Assembly: GCA_013398175.1 (NCBI GenBank)
Contig: VZRZ01004411.1
Span: forward strand, 143,503-207,502
Length of the DNA: 64,000 nt
Direction of reading: 5' to 3'
Origin: Climacteris rufus
Lineage: Eukaryota > Chordata > Aves > Passeriformes > Climacteridae
The notes under the pieces are model-generated. The model was not told the origin of the DNA and searched no databases. It saw only the letters and a list, made by a program, of their open reading frames with translations. The position numbers and the translations under genes were made by a program. Shown here one piece after another: positions 25,162 through 38,700 of this stretch (its first letter is position 1; each line of letters starts with the position of its first letter).

Positions 25162-28100
25162 AGTCACCCAAGAAAAGCAAACCCAAGGTAATCTTGGTCT
25201 TCCTGAGGCTTGGTGCTCCTGAAGCTACCTGCTTGGAAAGTATACCGTGGGTCCCAAATCAGGAATAGTTCCCACTCCAATCAGAATCATTTCACATTTG
25301 CATTTCAGCTCAAGAGTAACAAATACTCCTTCACAGGATGTGTTCTTGAAGCTCAGACTATGAGTAACAGTAACAGTACTGAAACCCCTTGAATGGATCT
25401 TACCTCTTGGGTTTGTTCTTGGGTCTAAAAAGCTCTGTAAGTAATTCAGGATAATGTCAGGTCTGTACCAATTCTGGAGGAATCATCAGCCTGTTGGGGC
25501 TACTGATCCTCATGTCCTCATAGGACTTCTTCAGCAATGAGGTTTCTGTATAACCTGCTCACTGCAGAATAATCTGCTTCAATGGGATAGAGGTACAGCT
25601 TTACAGGATCCTAATAAAAGTGTTTATTCAGTGGAAACTTCAAGACGAACTGGGAGGTTTTGAGGAAGTCTCAGACTACATAGTATTTAAAATGAAATAA
25701 CTACCATAAAAGCCAAGAAAAAAATCTTTTACATAGTGCTAAAGTGATTTAGAATAACCTATCCAAGGCTATAGGGAAGAAGGAAAGCATATAGCTGAAA
25801 ACACTCAGGAATATTCTGGCTTGCACACGGTGTCATGCTCACCAATACAGTTATTCACATTTCTGTAGATAGCTCTGTGTATCCCCAAGATTGTCAAGGT
25901 GTTCTGTATAGTTTACATAAATAAAGACTCAACATGTAAAGATCACTCTTTTTCAGTTCCTGCCCTTTCTTTACTCTGAACCTAAATGTAGTTAACTATT
26001 TCAGAAGAAGACAGATTTTTTTGCCTGTAAATCAGGCTACTTTGTCTTTCTGTGTTGACGGTTTGGAGCTAACATAAAGGGAAGGTGGAAATGAGTCCTA
26101 TTTCCTGTAGGATTTGGCTTTTCCTTGTAACTAAGTTAATTTACCTGCTTAGTAAGGGAGGTCCAGTATCACAGCTCAAGGTGAAATTGCTACTGCACTC
26201 TTTTTTTGTGTAACACTTTGACCTCACCTTCATAAGGCTGACTCTGGCAGGATCTCGAGGAGGTCAGTAGCAATTCCACAAACTACATATGGGACTGCTA
26301 ATTGAATGCCACAGGCTGGCACTATGGAGAGCAGGCCACCAAAACACCAGCAGTACACAGCAGAGCTTAGGTATCATGCGGGAGAGTTGTGTTCACAAGC
26401 ATCTGATCTCTGCATTCTGTGGTCACCAAACCCACGTGGTCAAACAGGCCCTAAGGACCATCTGTCCAGAGGCATTCAGATGTTTAAAGAGTCAGATAGG
26501 TACTTCTGTAATTCCACGAAGTTTCTACTTATGTTTGTAAATCCTCGTGACGTGTCTATCTGCATATCTGTGTGCTTAAACACCACTGCACATTTTGGCC
26601 CATCTTTTGCTTATTTCTTCAGTCTGGCACTCAGGTTTTGCTGAGTGCCACACTGCCATCCCTCCCTAGCCTGATCAGGAATAACCACGGCTTCCCCTCC
26701 GTGTCCCTGTGCAGTGTGGGCACTCACCCAGCAGTCTGGCTGTGTGTGGAGAGCTGCTTCCTCAGCAGCTGGCTCACACCCAGCGAGGAGGCTGCCTCCA
26801 AAGCACGTGGATGCACATGCAGCTTTTTCCAGCACAGCAACGCTGTTCCTCTCCAAGTCTAGAGATCAAGGTCCTCAGAAGGAGCCAACTCCTTTCTCCC
26901 TTAGGGGTTTGTCCATTCTGCCTACAGGAAACCTCTTATGCGCCTGAAAGTTTCACAGCAATTATTCCCAAGTTTAGACAACAATGAACACACATGCAGT
27001 GGAGCAGCAGTGAAAGCAGTTCCTCAGCATTTCATGTAGACACAGAGCTGACATTAGTCATGCACAGCAGCCAGATAAAAATCCAGCCTGTTGCTTCACG
27101 ATCTCCGATCACTGTGGAAATCATTCCGTTGCCTGCTTTGCAGCAGTCACCTCACCGCCACGTTCCTCTCCTGCATTTGCTGGTTTTCCCCATTACACAA
27201 CCCACTTAGCTATTTTTCCTGAATTAAAGTTACTCCCATTCCTTGCATGTTTCCGTGATTACACTATGATTATCTATGATGTAATTAAGAGCTCTGCCCA
27301 TTTGGCATCGTGTTATGCTTTCTGGAGTAACACAGCACTCTGCTCTCCCACTTGGTGCCTTCTGGTTTCCAAGCAAGGCCATGGGAGGACAGATGCTCAG
27401 CTGAGCAGCAGAACCCAAAGGGTTTTCTCACTGAGACCTAACCTTCCTGGCTTCCTGGAAAATCTGCTTAGTCTCTCAAATACCCAAAATACTTTTGGAA
27501 CAACAGAAACAGAATTGTTAGGCTTAAGCATATTTCCTCCTTTTTCACTATAATTAAGAATTGCCTGGAATGACTCACCTTTCCCCATACACCCCCTCTT
27601 GACGACTTCCTCACGAATTGTACCCTCCCAGCAATGCTGGCAGCCATCGGGGTGTGGGAAAAGAAAGGGACAACCACCCCTGGTATTTTCTTCAGACACA
27701 ACTGTTCCCAAAGTATTCTTTCTTTAGTGTGTTCGTTATTGTTGTCCATAAAATAATGAAAGGAAAAACGTGCCTATGTTAGCTTGTCAAGGGAAGGAAG
27801 CAGGGCAAGAGGCTTGTTTTTAATTAGTCATTTTGTGAACATTTGTGCAAGGACGGAGTCTGCTGCCAAACAGCATCTCAATTAGCATGTCCCTGTGGGC
27901 AGACCTTGCTTGGATTGATCTGTGGCTTACAAAGGTGATAGAGAGAAGACACAGAAAGGATTCATTCACTTTCTTATTGCCCCCCTCTTTTTTGTGTTGC
28001 TAGGAGAGGAGACTGGTACAGTGGGTGGTGTCTAACTGGGAGCAGTGACCCGGTTCAATAAACCTGCCTTGGCTTCTGTGGGATTGGAATGAGACAGCGC

Positions 28101-29283
28101 AGAAGAGCAGGCTGGGACCCCACCAGGCACAGAGCAAGAAGCTGTTGTGCTTTGCTAGGGAAGAGAGGTGAAATGTGAAGCAGTAAGACAAGGATGAGGA
28201 AGGATTTGAGAAAAGTACACTGAGCAAAGACACACAAACCCAGACAGCAGTTTTTGTCTCTGATTGGTGTTTCTTTGCAAAGTATTTATCAAGTTCTCCA
28301 AACTTGGAGGGGATTTTGAGGACAGCTGGAGGAAAACTGAAGGAAAGGAATACTTTTTTCTTCAGAAGAAGTTAATGAAGAGTATTTTTTCCTAGTGAAA
28401 ACAAGATGTGCATCCAGGCTTAAAAAACACAGGATATTTTACCACGGAAGAGATTTTAAAGGTTTTGGTGTTTTTGTCACACAGCAGAACAGTGTTTTGC
28501 ATCACTGAAACTCCCTGAGGAGTGCAGTAGCATTTCTCAGCATGTTAATTGTCACATAGTGCAGCGGGTAGCTTCTGCTCAAGAGAGGGGGGTGGCAGTG
28601 AAGAGATTAAAATGATGATTCAATCAGGAGACTCTCAGAAATCTGCCTAGTGACAACTTTTTTTTTTTTTTAAAGACTCAGGCTCTGTGGCATACTTACA
28701 AAGGAGGAGTCTTAATTAAAATTAGCAGGCAGATGAAGCATTTGAATGGGCATCTTTCAATTCTTTTTTCCTTTCAGCTCACAGTAAACCCTCTTCTCCT
28801 TTTCTGTCTTTTCTCACAAAAGCTTAAGTTTGCTTGAACAGTTTTGCTTGTCCATTTTCTTTCCATCACAAAAAAAAAATCCCTTAAAATGTACTCTCTC
28901 TAGAATGCAATGCAAATAACTTGCATTTCTATGATTCCTTTCAGCCAAGAACAATTTAGACGCAGTTCTGCTTATCAGCCTGTGAGTTAGTCTGTATATC
29001 GCTCACTATCCCCTGTTACAGTTTGTGAAACAGGCCCAGAAATTAACTTAGAGTCTGCATCACAATTAGTTTTTGCTGGGTGTCCATAACAGAAGTTACA
29101 CATGGTTTATTTGCAAGTTTATCAGATCAGAACAGAAATGTTGTTCAACTCTAGCTCCAGCTGCTTCTGTTTCTGACACCTGTTGACAGTTAGGGATACA
29201 ATTTTATGCACTAGGACAGACAAGCAGAAACTCACACTGTGAAGATCCTAAAGCTAAAATAAGCCCTTGAGCTTTCATACACA

Positions 29284-29319
<36 letters not shown>
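29284..29319. repeat. (CA)n microsatellite followed by (TA)n
   Basis: About 13 CA units up to 29310, followed by four to five TA units. Likely length-polymorphic. Confidence 0.95.
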
Positions 29320-32300
29320 TAAAAACATGCAAGATTTCACTGCTACTAGCAAAAATCACGTCATACGACATTAATTCAGACAATCAACAATTTAATTTGC
29401 ACATCCTGCTTCACTACCCATTCTTCATGCAGGAAAAGCAGGCAAAGCTCCATTGCCGGCTTTCACCAGAGAAATGAAAACCCAAACGCATTTCATACGT
29501 ACAGGGTCACTTCCTTAACCCAAATTTTCCTGACAGAGCAGATAGCAAAGAAAGCACGTACTCTTGAGTAAGTGATAACATTTAAAGGACAGACAAAAGA
29601 AATTTATTTTTTGATTATCGTCATCATGTGGTCAAACAGAGCAAAAGGCCAGGTAACTTGGCTTTTAAGTTTGTTACATTCCTAGATTTTGGAACAGCTT
29701 TCAACTCAGCAGCTTGCTATGTGTGTACGTTGCCAGGCAGAACAAACCAGCTTGCTGTATTTCTTGCTAGGGTTTAGAATTAAAATGTAGATTCAAAGCA
29801 GATGGGGATGTTTCTGTAGCAGCTGAATAGAAATACAGAGAAAATGAGAAAACTCATCCCTCCCCTCCCCCTCCAAAACAAAGTCAGCTATCATCTCCTT
29901 CTGACAAAGGCCTATTCTTCTGCAGACCACATAAAATTATCTATCTGGTGAAGATCTGAATTTATGTACTATGGGGGCCTTTTGTGAAGTGCTGGCAAGC
30001 CCCTGGGCCAGCAGCAGCCACGTTGCTGGCAAGGCCGCTCTTCGAGAGGAGCAGAGCGACCTCTGTTCAGGAACTCCTTCAACGCTTGTTTTACATACAA
30101 AGGGAAGGGAAAACACAACAACCAGAACCAAAATCAGTGAAACAGAAAATTATTTCCTAGATGGCTGGTGTCTCATCAGCATTCAGTTTAGCCTGTTCTG
30201 TTTTGGAGCAGCGCAACAAAGCCATCCTCCTGGATTAGAGGTTAGTAAGTACAGACAGCTGGTCTCCCTCTGGATCTCTCCCCTACACTGACCTTGCACA
30301 GGGAATCCCTCCCTCCTTTATCCTTAGATAAACTCCCATCATCCCTGAAACTGGAATAACTGTGCCATCTCGCAGTCACATTGCTTCTGCATCTGTCATG
30401 CATCATTGTGAACCACCTTTGTTTTCAGCAGGGAGTTTCAAGTCATTACCTGCCTAAAACAGGATTCATTCAACATGTCAGTGACTCTGAGGGTTTTCTT
30501 AACCAAGGCACAGGAAGATTTCATGTATTTGCATTTTTCTTTTCTTGTCTATTAACTAAGCATTTCATCAGACAATAACTTAAACAAAACAAGAACAAAC
30601 CCCAAAACCTCATCCCACCCTTTCTTTCTCTAGAAAGTCAGCGTCTGCAAATCTGAATGCTAATCTCTGCCATTTCACCCTCGGTGGGTACATTTTCCTT
30701 CTACAAACTTTGGATTCCCCCCTTCACTGTTGCTGTTTCTTTTTCTTAGTCCTTTCAGTGTATTTAGTCTCACCTGTGATACAACATATTTTCTCCTTCC
30801 TCTGGGCAAAATATACTCCCCCAAAAGTTTCTGTCTGTTCTTTCCCTCCCTCTTTAAATAGTAATTTAGCTCTTAAGAAAACACGACTGCATCCATCTGT
30901 GATACTGTCCTTATCTTCTGCATGCACAACAAGACCAAGAATTTCTACTTCTTGAGAAGACACCCATAAGCTCATGGAGAGAAAAGGTCAACTGTAACAA
31001 GGATTATGCTATTCTGAAACTCCTTCTCCTATCTGGAAAGATTCCTATTTTATGTCTGAACTGCAGAACTAGGGTTTACCCTGCAAAACCAAAAATCTTG
31101 CTACACCACTTGTATCACCTGCTACAAGGTGAAGAAACTGTTGTTCATTATGACAAAGGCTTGTTTTTCTGAATTGCTAAAATGCCATTTAAAGCTGGGA
31201 AATAATCTCTTTCCCTCATCCCTAAAGACAGCCAAGAAAAATCTTAGCTCTGTTTTAAAACCGGGATGAATAAAAGAAAAAGGAATATAGAACTTTTTCT
31301 GTGAGACAAGAAGTATAAGCACAAGATTTGCCTAGATTTTATTTCTTTCTCAGCAGCTCTCAACTAAAATTGAAATGAAAACTATAAAAGCAACCAGCTG
31401 TGAGGACTGTAGAACTGAGGAAAGAAAGATTTCTGCCCATCCAATACTGATTCAGTATTCTGCTGGTAAAGCATTTTCCAATTCTGCTCGTAAGACAGAC
31501 ACTGAACATGGAGCAAAGCCAGATAGGGTATGAATTTACATACCCTTCTGGATATGGGGAATCTTTCAGGAATATTGCTCTTTTCTAAGACATTGTGCTG
31601 TCATTTTGACTTTCCTGGGCTCTGAGTCAAACGCTCAGATGCTGAATTGTCCTGAGGAGACATGCAGCTACACAGATGAGCTGGATTTCAGAATACACAT
31701 TCAGGATCAACATGTGCAGGGCAGGAAACGAATGCATCTACTTTGTGCATTTTAAAATCACCAAAGATTTTAGTGAAGAAGCACAGTTTCTCATTTTTCA
31801 TCTGGGGTGACTCGACTTTAGCTAGGCTTTGTGTCATGAGTAGAGATAACAAGTGAGAGAACTGTGTAAATCTTCCCAGCAGACGATCTATTTGACAGCC
31901 TAACTTTGTCAAATGCACTAACTATAACATTGAAAGAGAAAGCTGATGATCTTTTCTCTTTTGAGGTGTCAGGTGCTTAATATTATCTGTCTTCTTCATT
32001 CAGATACTATAAATCTATTTTTTCCCTTTGAGAAAAGAGAAGATTAGAATGAGAAGATGAGAAATACAGAAACTAGAGTTTAAAAAGAAAGAATTTTTTG
32101 TTGTTTTTTAAAAGGCTCACAGAAGAGCTTCCCTTCAAGCAGAAAATACAAAGAATGCAAATAAACATTGTCAAGCCATGAAAGTCAGTATTACAAAAGA
32201 AGAGCACTGTGGGAGTTATTGGGGCATGACCAATATACAAAATACCACCACTACTTTTCCTGTAACTGATGGTAGTACCTCTAAGTTACTAGAATCTGTA

Positions 32301-32350
32301 ATGTGTCTGTGTAAAAATCTGATCTCTGGCCTAGTCAATGTCAGTTTTTC

Positions 32351-32368
32351 CATCCATTGCAATGGATG
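32351..32368. repeat. 18-bp perfect palindrome
   Basis: CATCCATTGCAATGGATG equals its own reverse complement. The centre ATTGCAAT resembles a C/EBP-type palindrome. A second inverted repeat follows 20 bp later. Confidence 0.8.
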
Positions 32369-32388
32369 CAAAAATTTATGGTCCTTTT

Positions 32389-32409
32389 TTCCATGTATAG
32401 TACATGGAA
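32389..32409. repeat. 9-bp inverted repeat, 3-base loop
   Basis: TTCCATGTA, loop TAG, then TACATGGAA. The arms are perfect. It adjoins the palindrome at 32351-32368. Confidence 0.8.
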
Positions 32410-35400
32410 ATGAAAGAATTCATAAAGTAATAAATAATTTTGCATTTATGTAAGTAGTTGTACCTAAAACTAAATCTAAATCATGATGAGGCCACAAATG
32501 AGAACAAAAGTTAATAACAGATGTTACAGCTGCTCCTCTTTTCAGTCTGCTTATTGAAAACCCACTAAATCTCAAGTCAAGAAAGTTCATTTAAAACTTA
32601 AAAGCTTAGCTGTTTCTTTTACAATAGCTATGAAAAGTTCATCCCTGAACTTCTGTTGCAAAGAAACACCCTATATCCTGTCCTATGTGCTCAACATTCT
32701 GCCATGCCACGCTGTACACAATTCATGGTCTGTGGCCACTGTTTTACAGTGTCTGGCCACCCTGAATTCTTCAGGGAGAGTAACTGCTCAGCATAACATG
32801 CAGTAAGTACCCTTCTCATGTTTTCGTGCGTAAAATGCAAATCTTCTCCTGAAAGATAATGTTGGCAGTCCTTGCCTTAATTAATCTGCTTCTGTGTATT
32901 ATAAATACATACCTGTACCTTTAAAGACAGAAGCAACAGTGATGCTCAAAGTGCTTACAAAATGTGTTTCCTGCCTTTTGTACACTGTTATTGGTTACTG
33001 CAGGTCCCTGTGAATCTGTGTCTTCTGCTGTGACCTGTATGAGCAGAATATCTGGCAAAGGCTGCTGCCCTGTTCCAGCTGGAACACAAATGAAGGCTAA
33101 GTGGTGTCACTGCAAACCCCAGTATCATTCAGGAGTTCACCGTGGGGAGGAGAAGGGCTCTCCAGAGACAGCCTCATAGAAGTGGCTACATAAATCCCAC
33201 AGGTGGGATGAGTGTGTCTGCTGGTGCCAGGCTAGATGGGAAGAGAGTGCTCCAGGGAAGTCAGCAGAACCAGGGAAGCTTATGGAGCTGCTCTGCACTG
33301 GGAGGGGTCAGAGGGTCGGAGGGACAAGTTCCTGTAAAGATTGACTTGAATCAAAGTTATTTCAGTTACTTAGAAATGAGTGCCATAGTTCCAAAGAATG
33401 AGCTTATACATTCAAATAAGTCAGTGGAAATCCTGCAGTGGGTTCCTAGTGGGCCAGATCCAGGGGGAAGTCTCTGTAATAAACACCCAACAAAGGTCAC
33501 TGCCTGCCAATTCCAGGGTGCACAGGCCAATCCCCACAGGTGCTGCAGGAGCATCTCGACAAGGGGAGGCTTGAAGACCATGTTGGTTGGCAGTCCTTGG
33601 TAATTTCATCTCCAAAGACTACTTTCAGTGTTTGTACTCATCAAAACTTTTAGCTCTAGTCTCTAATGCTGCACTGCCTTCCTCCACCTTCAGCTTCCTG
33701 CCGTTCTGTGGAGCACATTCCCTCATCCCCATCTACTTCCTCTTGTTAACCTTGTATTGGAAAATCTCTCTCAAAATCTCTCTCTCTTCCTTGTTGCTTT
33801 CTGAGGTACACCAATCTCTTCTCCAACACAAATACAATCTGAGACAACAAACAGAGGGAGAGTTATTACTGCTGACCACATATTTTAATCTTTTATAGCG
33901 ATTTCCTTTGTAGTCCTGATTGAGCTTTTCAATATTCGGTAGACACAGGCTGTTCCCAATGTATCTCTTGTAAAGGGGACTGCAAGTTCCTGAGCTTTGT
34001 ATTTCCCTCTTCACAATTTAAAGCAACAGCAATGCTTACCAGCATCTGGTTATTTCCATGATAGTCTGTTTGACCAAGTCAGGATTTAAAACCGAACATC
34101 AAAGAAGCATCTTCTGTATCATGGACTTGTGATTCATTTGCAAGGCTGTGCACATTTTTAGAAAGCAGTTCCTCAGGCATTAGCCCACAATACCAGACTG
34201 GTTTTAGCATAATCTCAGGATTTTTTCTCTAACTCATTGACAGCAGCACCACTAGAGTTAAAATGTTTTGGTGTTCTGTTTTAGCTCTAACATCTTTTTT
34301 CTGATTTCTGAGTATCCTGTTTTACAATAACCTCCTTCAGGCAATAGAGTCCAGAGCAAAATTCAATCTTCAGAGAGCATAACAAAAGAAATCAGCCTTA
34401 GTTACCAAAAGATCATTAAGTATTACCAGCTGTTTTTAAGACACCGAGTTTTTTCAATGAAGACAGAAAAACTGAAGCATAGACTAAGACTTTTGTGTTG
34501 CCTGGTTATATTGCAGTGTATGAGAAAACTTCTGACAACTCTGAAGACATCTCTGCCTCCACAGCTTCAGGAATCAGGGCTGGGGCAGGGAGCTCAGGCA
34601 GGGGCTGGGAATGGCCAGGATCCTCATCAGTTTCCAGGATGGGACTGGGGCCCTGTGGGATGGTGCTGACACATGCCCTGTATCTGCTGCGTGGCCAGTT
34701 GGCCCTGCTGCTTGAAGAGAGGAGCATGGTTTTGTTGAAACCAGTCAGTGAAAGAACTTTTAAAGTACTAAAGGAAAAAGGTAGAAAACAGCATGGACTC
34801 AGAGCCATCAGCACCCTGAACACAGACTCCAAACAGCTTCATGCCAAAATTTCTCGGACAGACATGTCATGCTGCAGAGCTGATGAACAGCAGTGTGGGG
34901 ACACATCCTGTCCCTAGCATTCACCCGATTTGCTTAGGTATCCACATTCTTTTTTAAAGGTTAACTGCAAGTACTCCAGAGCAATTTTTCTGCCCATTTT
35001 GGTTTTAGTTCTAATTTTAGGTGCAAGTAACTTTTCAGAATAATTACTTAATCATCAATACCTATCATAGACTTTTAAGACAATTTTGGTTTGGGAAGCT
35101 GAGGCATGCATCTGATTTATTAAGCACCATTTCCAGAGAAGGTTTTGTGAGCTAGATGAGGCTGTTAGGAAGGTTTGTTTGCTGGGGAGTATAATAAGCA
35201 GATAAACTTTGCCATTCATCATTGTCCCCCACCCTTCCCACAGTAAAATTATTAGCTCATTTTCTCATAATCAGTCTGGCTGATCCTCAAAGGTTAACAA
35301 ACCAAAAATAAAGTGTCCTTATAAGCATTTGCAGTGGCATGCATGTTAGCTTAAATGACTGCATTAGACATTTAGTATCCTGATAGCTGTCTCCTCTCTT

Positions 35401-35660
35401 CTCCCAACTGCCCTGCTTTTTTTGTTGTATTTTTTTAAGAAAAAGCAGCTGTTCTTTGCCCCCAGAGGCTGTAGAGAAGCCATGCTACCAAGCCCAGACT
35501 GCGCTGTATTTTTTCTGAGCAAAACCAATTGCATATATCAGAGCTTAATGCCTATCATCCTTACTTTTCCCCTAAACCTGTTCTCTCACTGGTGTGTTTT
35601 GGGGGAGCAAGGGTGAAAGAGGGAGCATGGGTTTGTGTTGGCAAGACAAGCAGGGACTGT

Positions 35661-35702
35661 GCTGTGCAATCCATTTCACGTGCTGTGCAATCCACTTCAC
35701 AT
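35661..35702 (+). repeat. 21-bp tandem duplication
   Basis: Two adjacent 21-bp units beginning GCTGTGCAATCCA, differing at two positions. Confidence 0.85.
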
Positions 35703-38700
35703 ATGAGGACACGCACTTCCTTACGGCAACTCGAGCACACAATGCCGGGTGTTCTTTCCTACACCTACAGTCCTGAGCTCAAGACCACCGCAGCCATAAG
35801 GCTGCTGGCTGACGGACTAGCTTGGCAAATACTCTGCATAACCTTGCCAGGTAGGAGCAGTTCTGCAGGGCTTGTGGGATCAGGTCCTCATTGCTGGAGG
35901 TGTGGATTTAAAGAATGAAAGTCACCTGAGCCTTTTGAAGAGAGCTCCCCTGCTTAGGTCCTCTTAGGAAGACTAAAGAGAGGCATTTAAAAGGCTTCCA
36001 TTAATTTTCATCGTCTAGTAAAGATGTTTACTTAAGCTGAAAAAAGTCTCAGCTATGATTTATGAGTTTCATTCAAAGTAGTCCCATATCTTAGATCTGG
36101 CTGGATTTCCCAGCTTTCTAAATCCCGTTTTGTGTGTGTACTTTACTATGGTGAGCTTTTCATCCACACTGCTTCTTTGTGCACTAAGAGCATGACTCTG
36201 TTGTGGACAGACAATAATCAATTAGTGAAATGGTATCTCGTGACTGAGAATATGAAGTGGGCTTTGCAGGGGCTGACAACAGCTCTTTTAACTCACCCAT
36301 TTCTGTATGTCTCTTAAATATCCCAAAATATCAAAGGTCTTTCATTAGAGCTTCAAACTCTCTCAAATCCATGCAGGCCACTAGATACCTCAGAAGACTA
36401 TGAACTGATGTGAGCCGGCAGCAAGTGGCGAGTTGCCAGAATGAAGAACAACCGACTGTTTTCAAAGCTTTGAAAATATTTGAAAAGGAAGGACAGAGAG
36501 AGAAGTGTTGCAGTTCCCTTCAGGACTGCTCAAATGCCGCTGTTCCAAGTGTCAGCTGTGGGAGTCTGAAAGTCTTAGCGAGAGTTAAAACACAATCTGC
36601 CAGTTCCCCTGGCTCCTTTTAGCTTGGCAGCAGTGAATTTTCTGCCTCTTCATGTTGCATCCCGCCACAAAGGGAAAAATTTAAACAGGAGAAACAATGT
36701 TGCTTTGAATTACTGAAAATTAAAGGCAAGTAGGAATGCCAGCTCCTTCTGGGAGCTCAACTGTTTCTCAGCACAGCAATTCCAAGTTTTTATCCAGTTT
36801 TTTAATTTGGTTAAAGGGAGAAACTTTCATGTTAGAACTCTGTTTTTAAGCAAACATCCCATTCACAAAATCTAGACTTGTTACTGGTTTCCAGTTTTCC
36901 TGGAACACCGAAGGGAGAGTCCACAGAAAGGAAAAAGTCTGTATCCTTGTACTAACCTTTTTTCTCTAGTAGTTTTCTTGAATGTTTCTTGACACAAAAT
37001 ATATAAAACTCCCCCTATACTGCCCATTTATGCTTAAATAGTGTGAAGTTTTAAATGGCTATACATAAAACCCACATCCTTTGTAAGTGGGGATATAGCA
37101 AGACAAGAAGGAAGTCAGAAATGGCCTCATTTGTGTGGAAGCATGAACTGGTGCCTATCTCTTGATCCTCAGAGCAAGATTAACAGTGGCCTTCTAAAGA
37201 AAAACCTACAAACTCTCTTGGCAGGTGATATAAAGCTAAAATTAGAAAGGGGAGAAAATGACTGTAGCCAAGATGGTAACTGAAGAAAATGTTTTTCAAG
37301 CCAGGCCATAACTCCTCAATAAATGCTGGCATGATGTGAAGTGGGTGTCTCTTGAGTGACCATTTTTTGGACACTGAGCCTTTTTATCTAAGATCAGTCA
37401 ATGACCAAGTTCTTTCCAAGCTTGTACGTTGAGTATTCAAAATGAAAACATAGTCCCCTGTCCTCATCTCCAACCTAAAGCTGAAGGGGATGGCAACAGT
37501 ACCCATGCCAAGCTCTCTTTTGTGCTCAGAATTGTGGCAAGGCAGCACCAGCTCCCATTTGTGCCTTTATCAGGATTAGATCTTGACTGCTTTTAGATCG
37601 TCAGCTGGCTCTGGTCATCAAAACCACCTTGTCTTTCATCTCTGGTACATCTGGAGAGGTAACTGTAACTATTTTCTCAGATCTGGATTTCAGTACAATA
37701 ATCCATGCCATTGTTGTGTGTAGATTGCAATAACCCACATGAAGATTGCTCCTAAAGACCACACACGAATGCAGAGAAGCTGAATGGCGACATAGCTCCA
37801 GGGAGCATCTACTCACAGACCTCTAAAAATGCATTAGATTCTTATCTTGTGTGGTGCCTCAGCAACAGTGGAAGTCAGAAGCGATGTTTGTGCGAGTAGC
37901 ACACAGAAATGCTTGAAGGAAACAACCTTCTCTATAAAGCTCTGCTAGAACTAACAAGCCTGCTTCTGTTGCTTTCAGTTGATTTATACAGTGAGGGAAT
38001 AAAACTGCTTAGTTATTGGGGGGAAAGTCAAAGTAATTCATACAGGTTTTTGGAAGATTATATAGACACATATTATAGCTGTTTGTATATCAAGCAACTG
38101 AATTTGGAGAAAATCTAGCAGACTGTGGCATGTGGATAATGTCTCCAAAGAACAGACTGTGGATTTGCTTTGTGACCTCCATGCATTTGGTCAGGGAACA
38201 AATGGTATGGATATAGATGCACCCAGGGAGGAGATCGGGTGTCATGAACTCGGTTGTTTATTCTGTCTAAGAGGGGAGCATTAATGACAGTCTTCAGTTA
38301 CATGGGGACAAAGAAACCATAGCACAGAAGAAAACAAACCCACTCTGCATGTCTGTGGCAAATGGGATGAGCCGATCTAAGGTTATGTTGTAAATGGCAG
38401 AAGCTTTCTAATAAGTGAGATTAATTACTGCATGTCACTGTGTGTTATGCAACCCTCATCATCAGAGACTTTTGAAAACAGGTTGGAGTGGACTGGTACA
38501 GGTCTGGCTGATGGTGCCCAGAAGCCAAGGAACAGGGCACTGACAAACCTATTTTTCCCATGTCTTTATAAGCAATTGGTCTGTTTGTAATTCATGAAAG
38601 GAACAAATTGGGAGGAATAAAACTAAATCACAAGTGGGAATAAAACTACATTCTTAAATCATTCAACAATTAAAACAGTGTAAGATCTTTCGAAAGCAAG

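Noticed and set aside
26533..26560. Possible fourth, reverse-oriented copy of the composite element (TGTTTGTAAA followed by TGACGTG)
   Set aside because: The forkhead part matches 10 of 12 but the E-box is displaced and imperfect, and there is no CpG-rich setting.
33142..33603. 153-codon open frame, + strand
   Set aside because: No recognisable product. GC-richer non-coding DNA with few stops.
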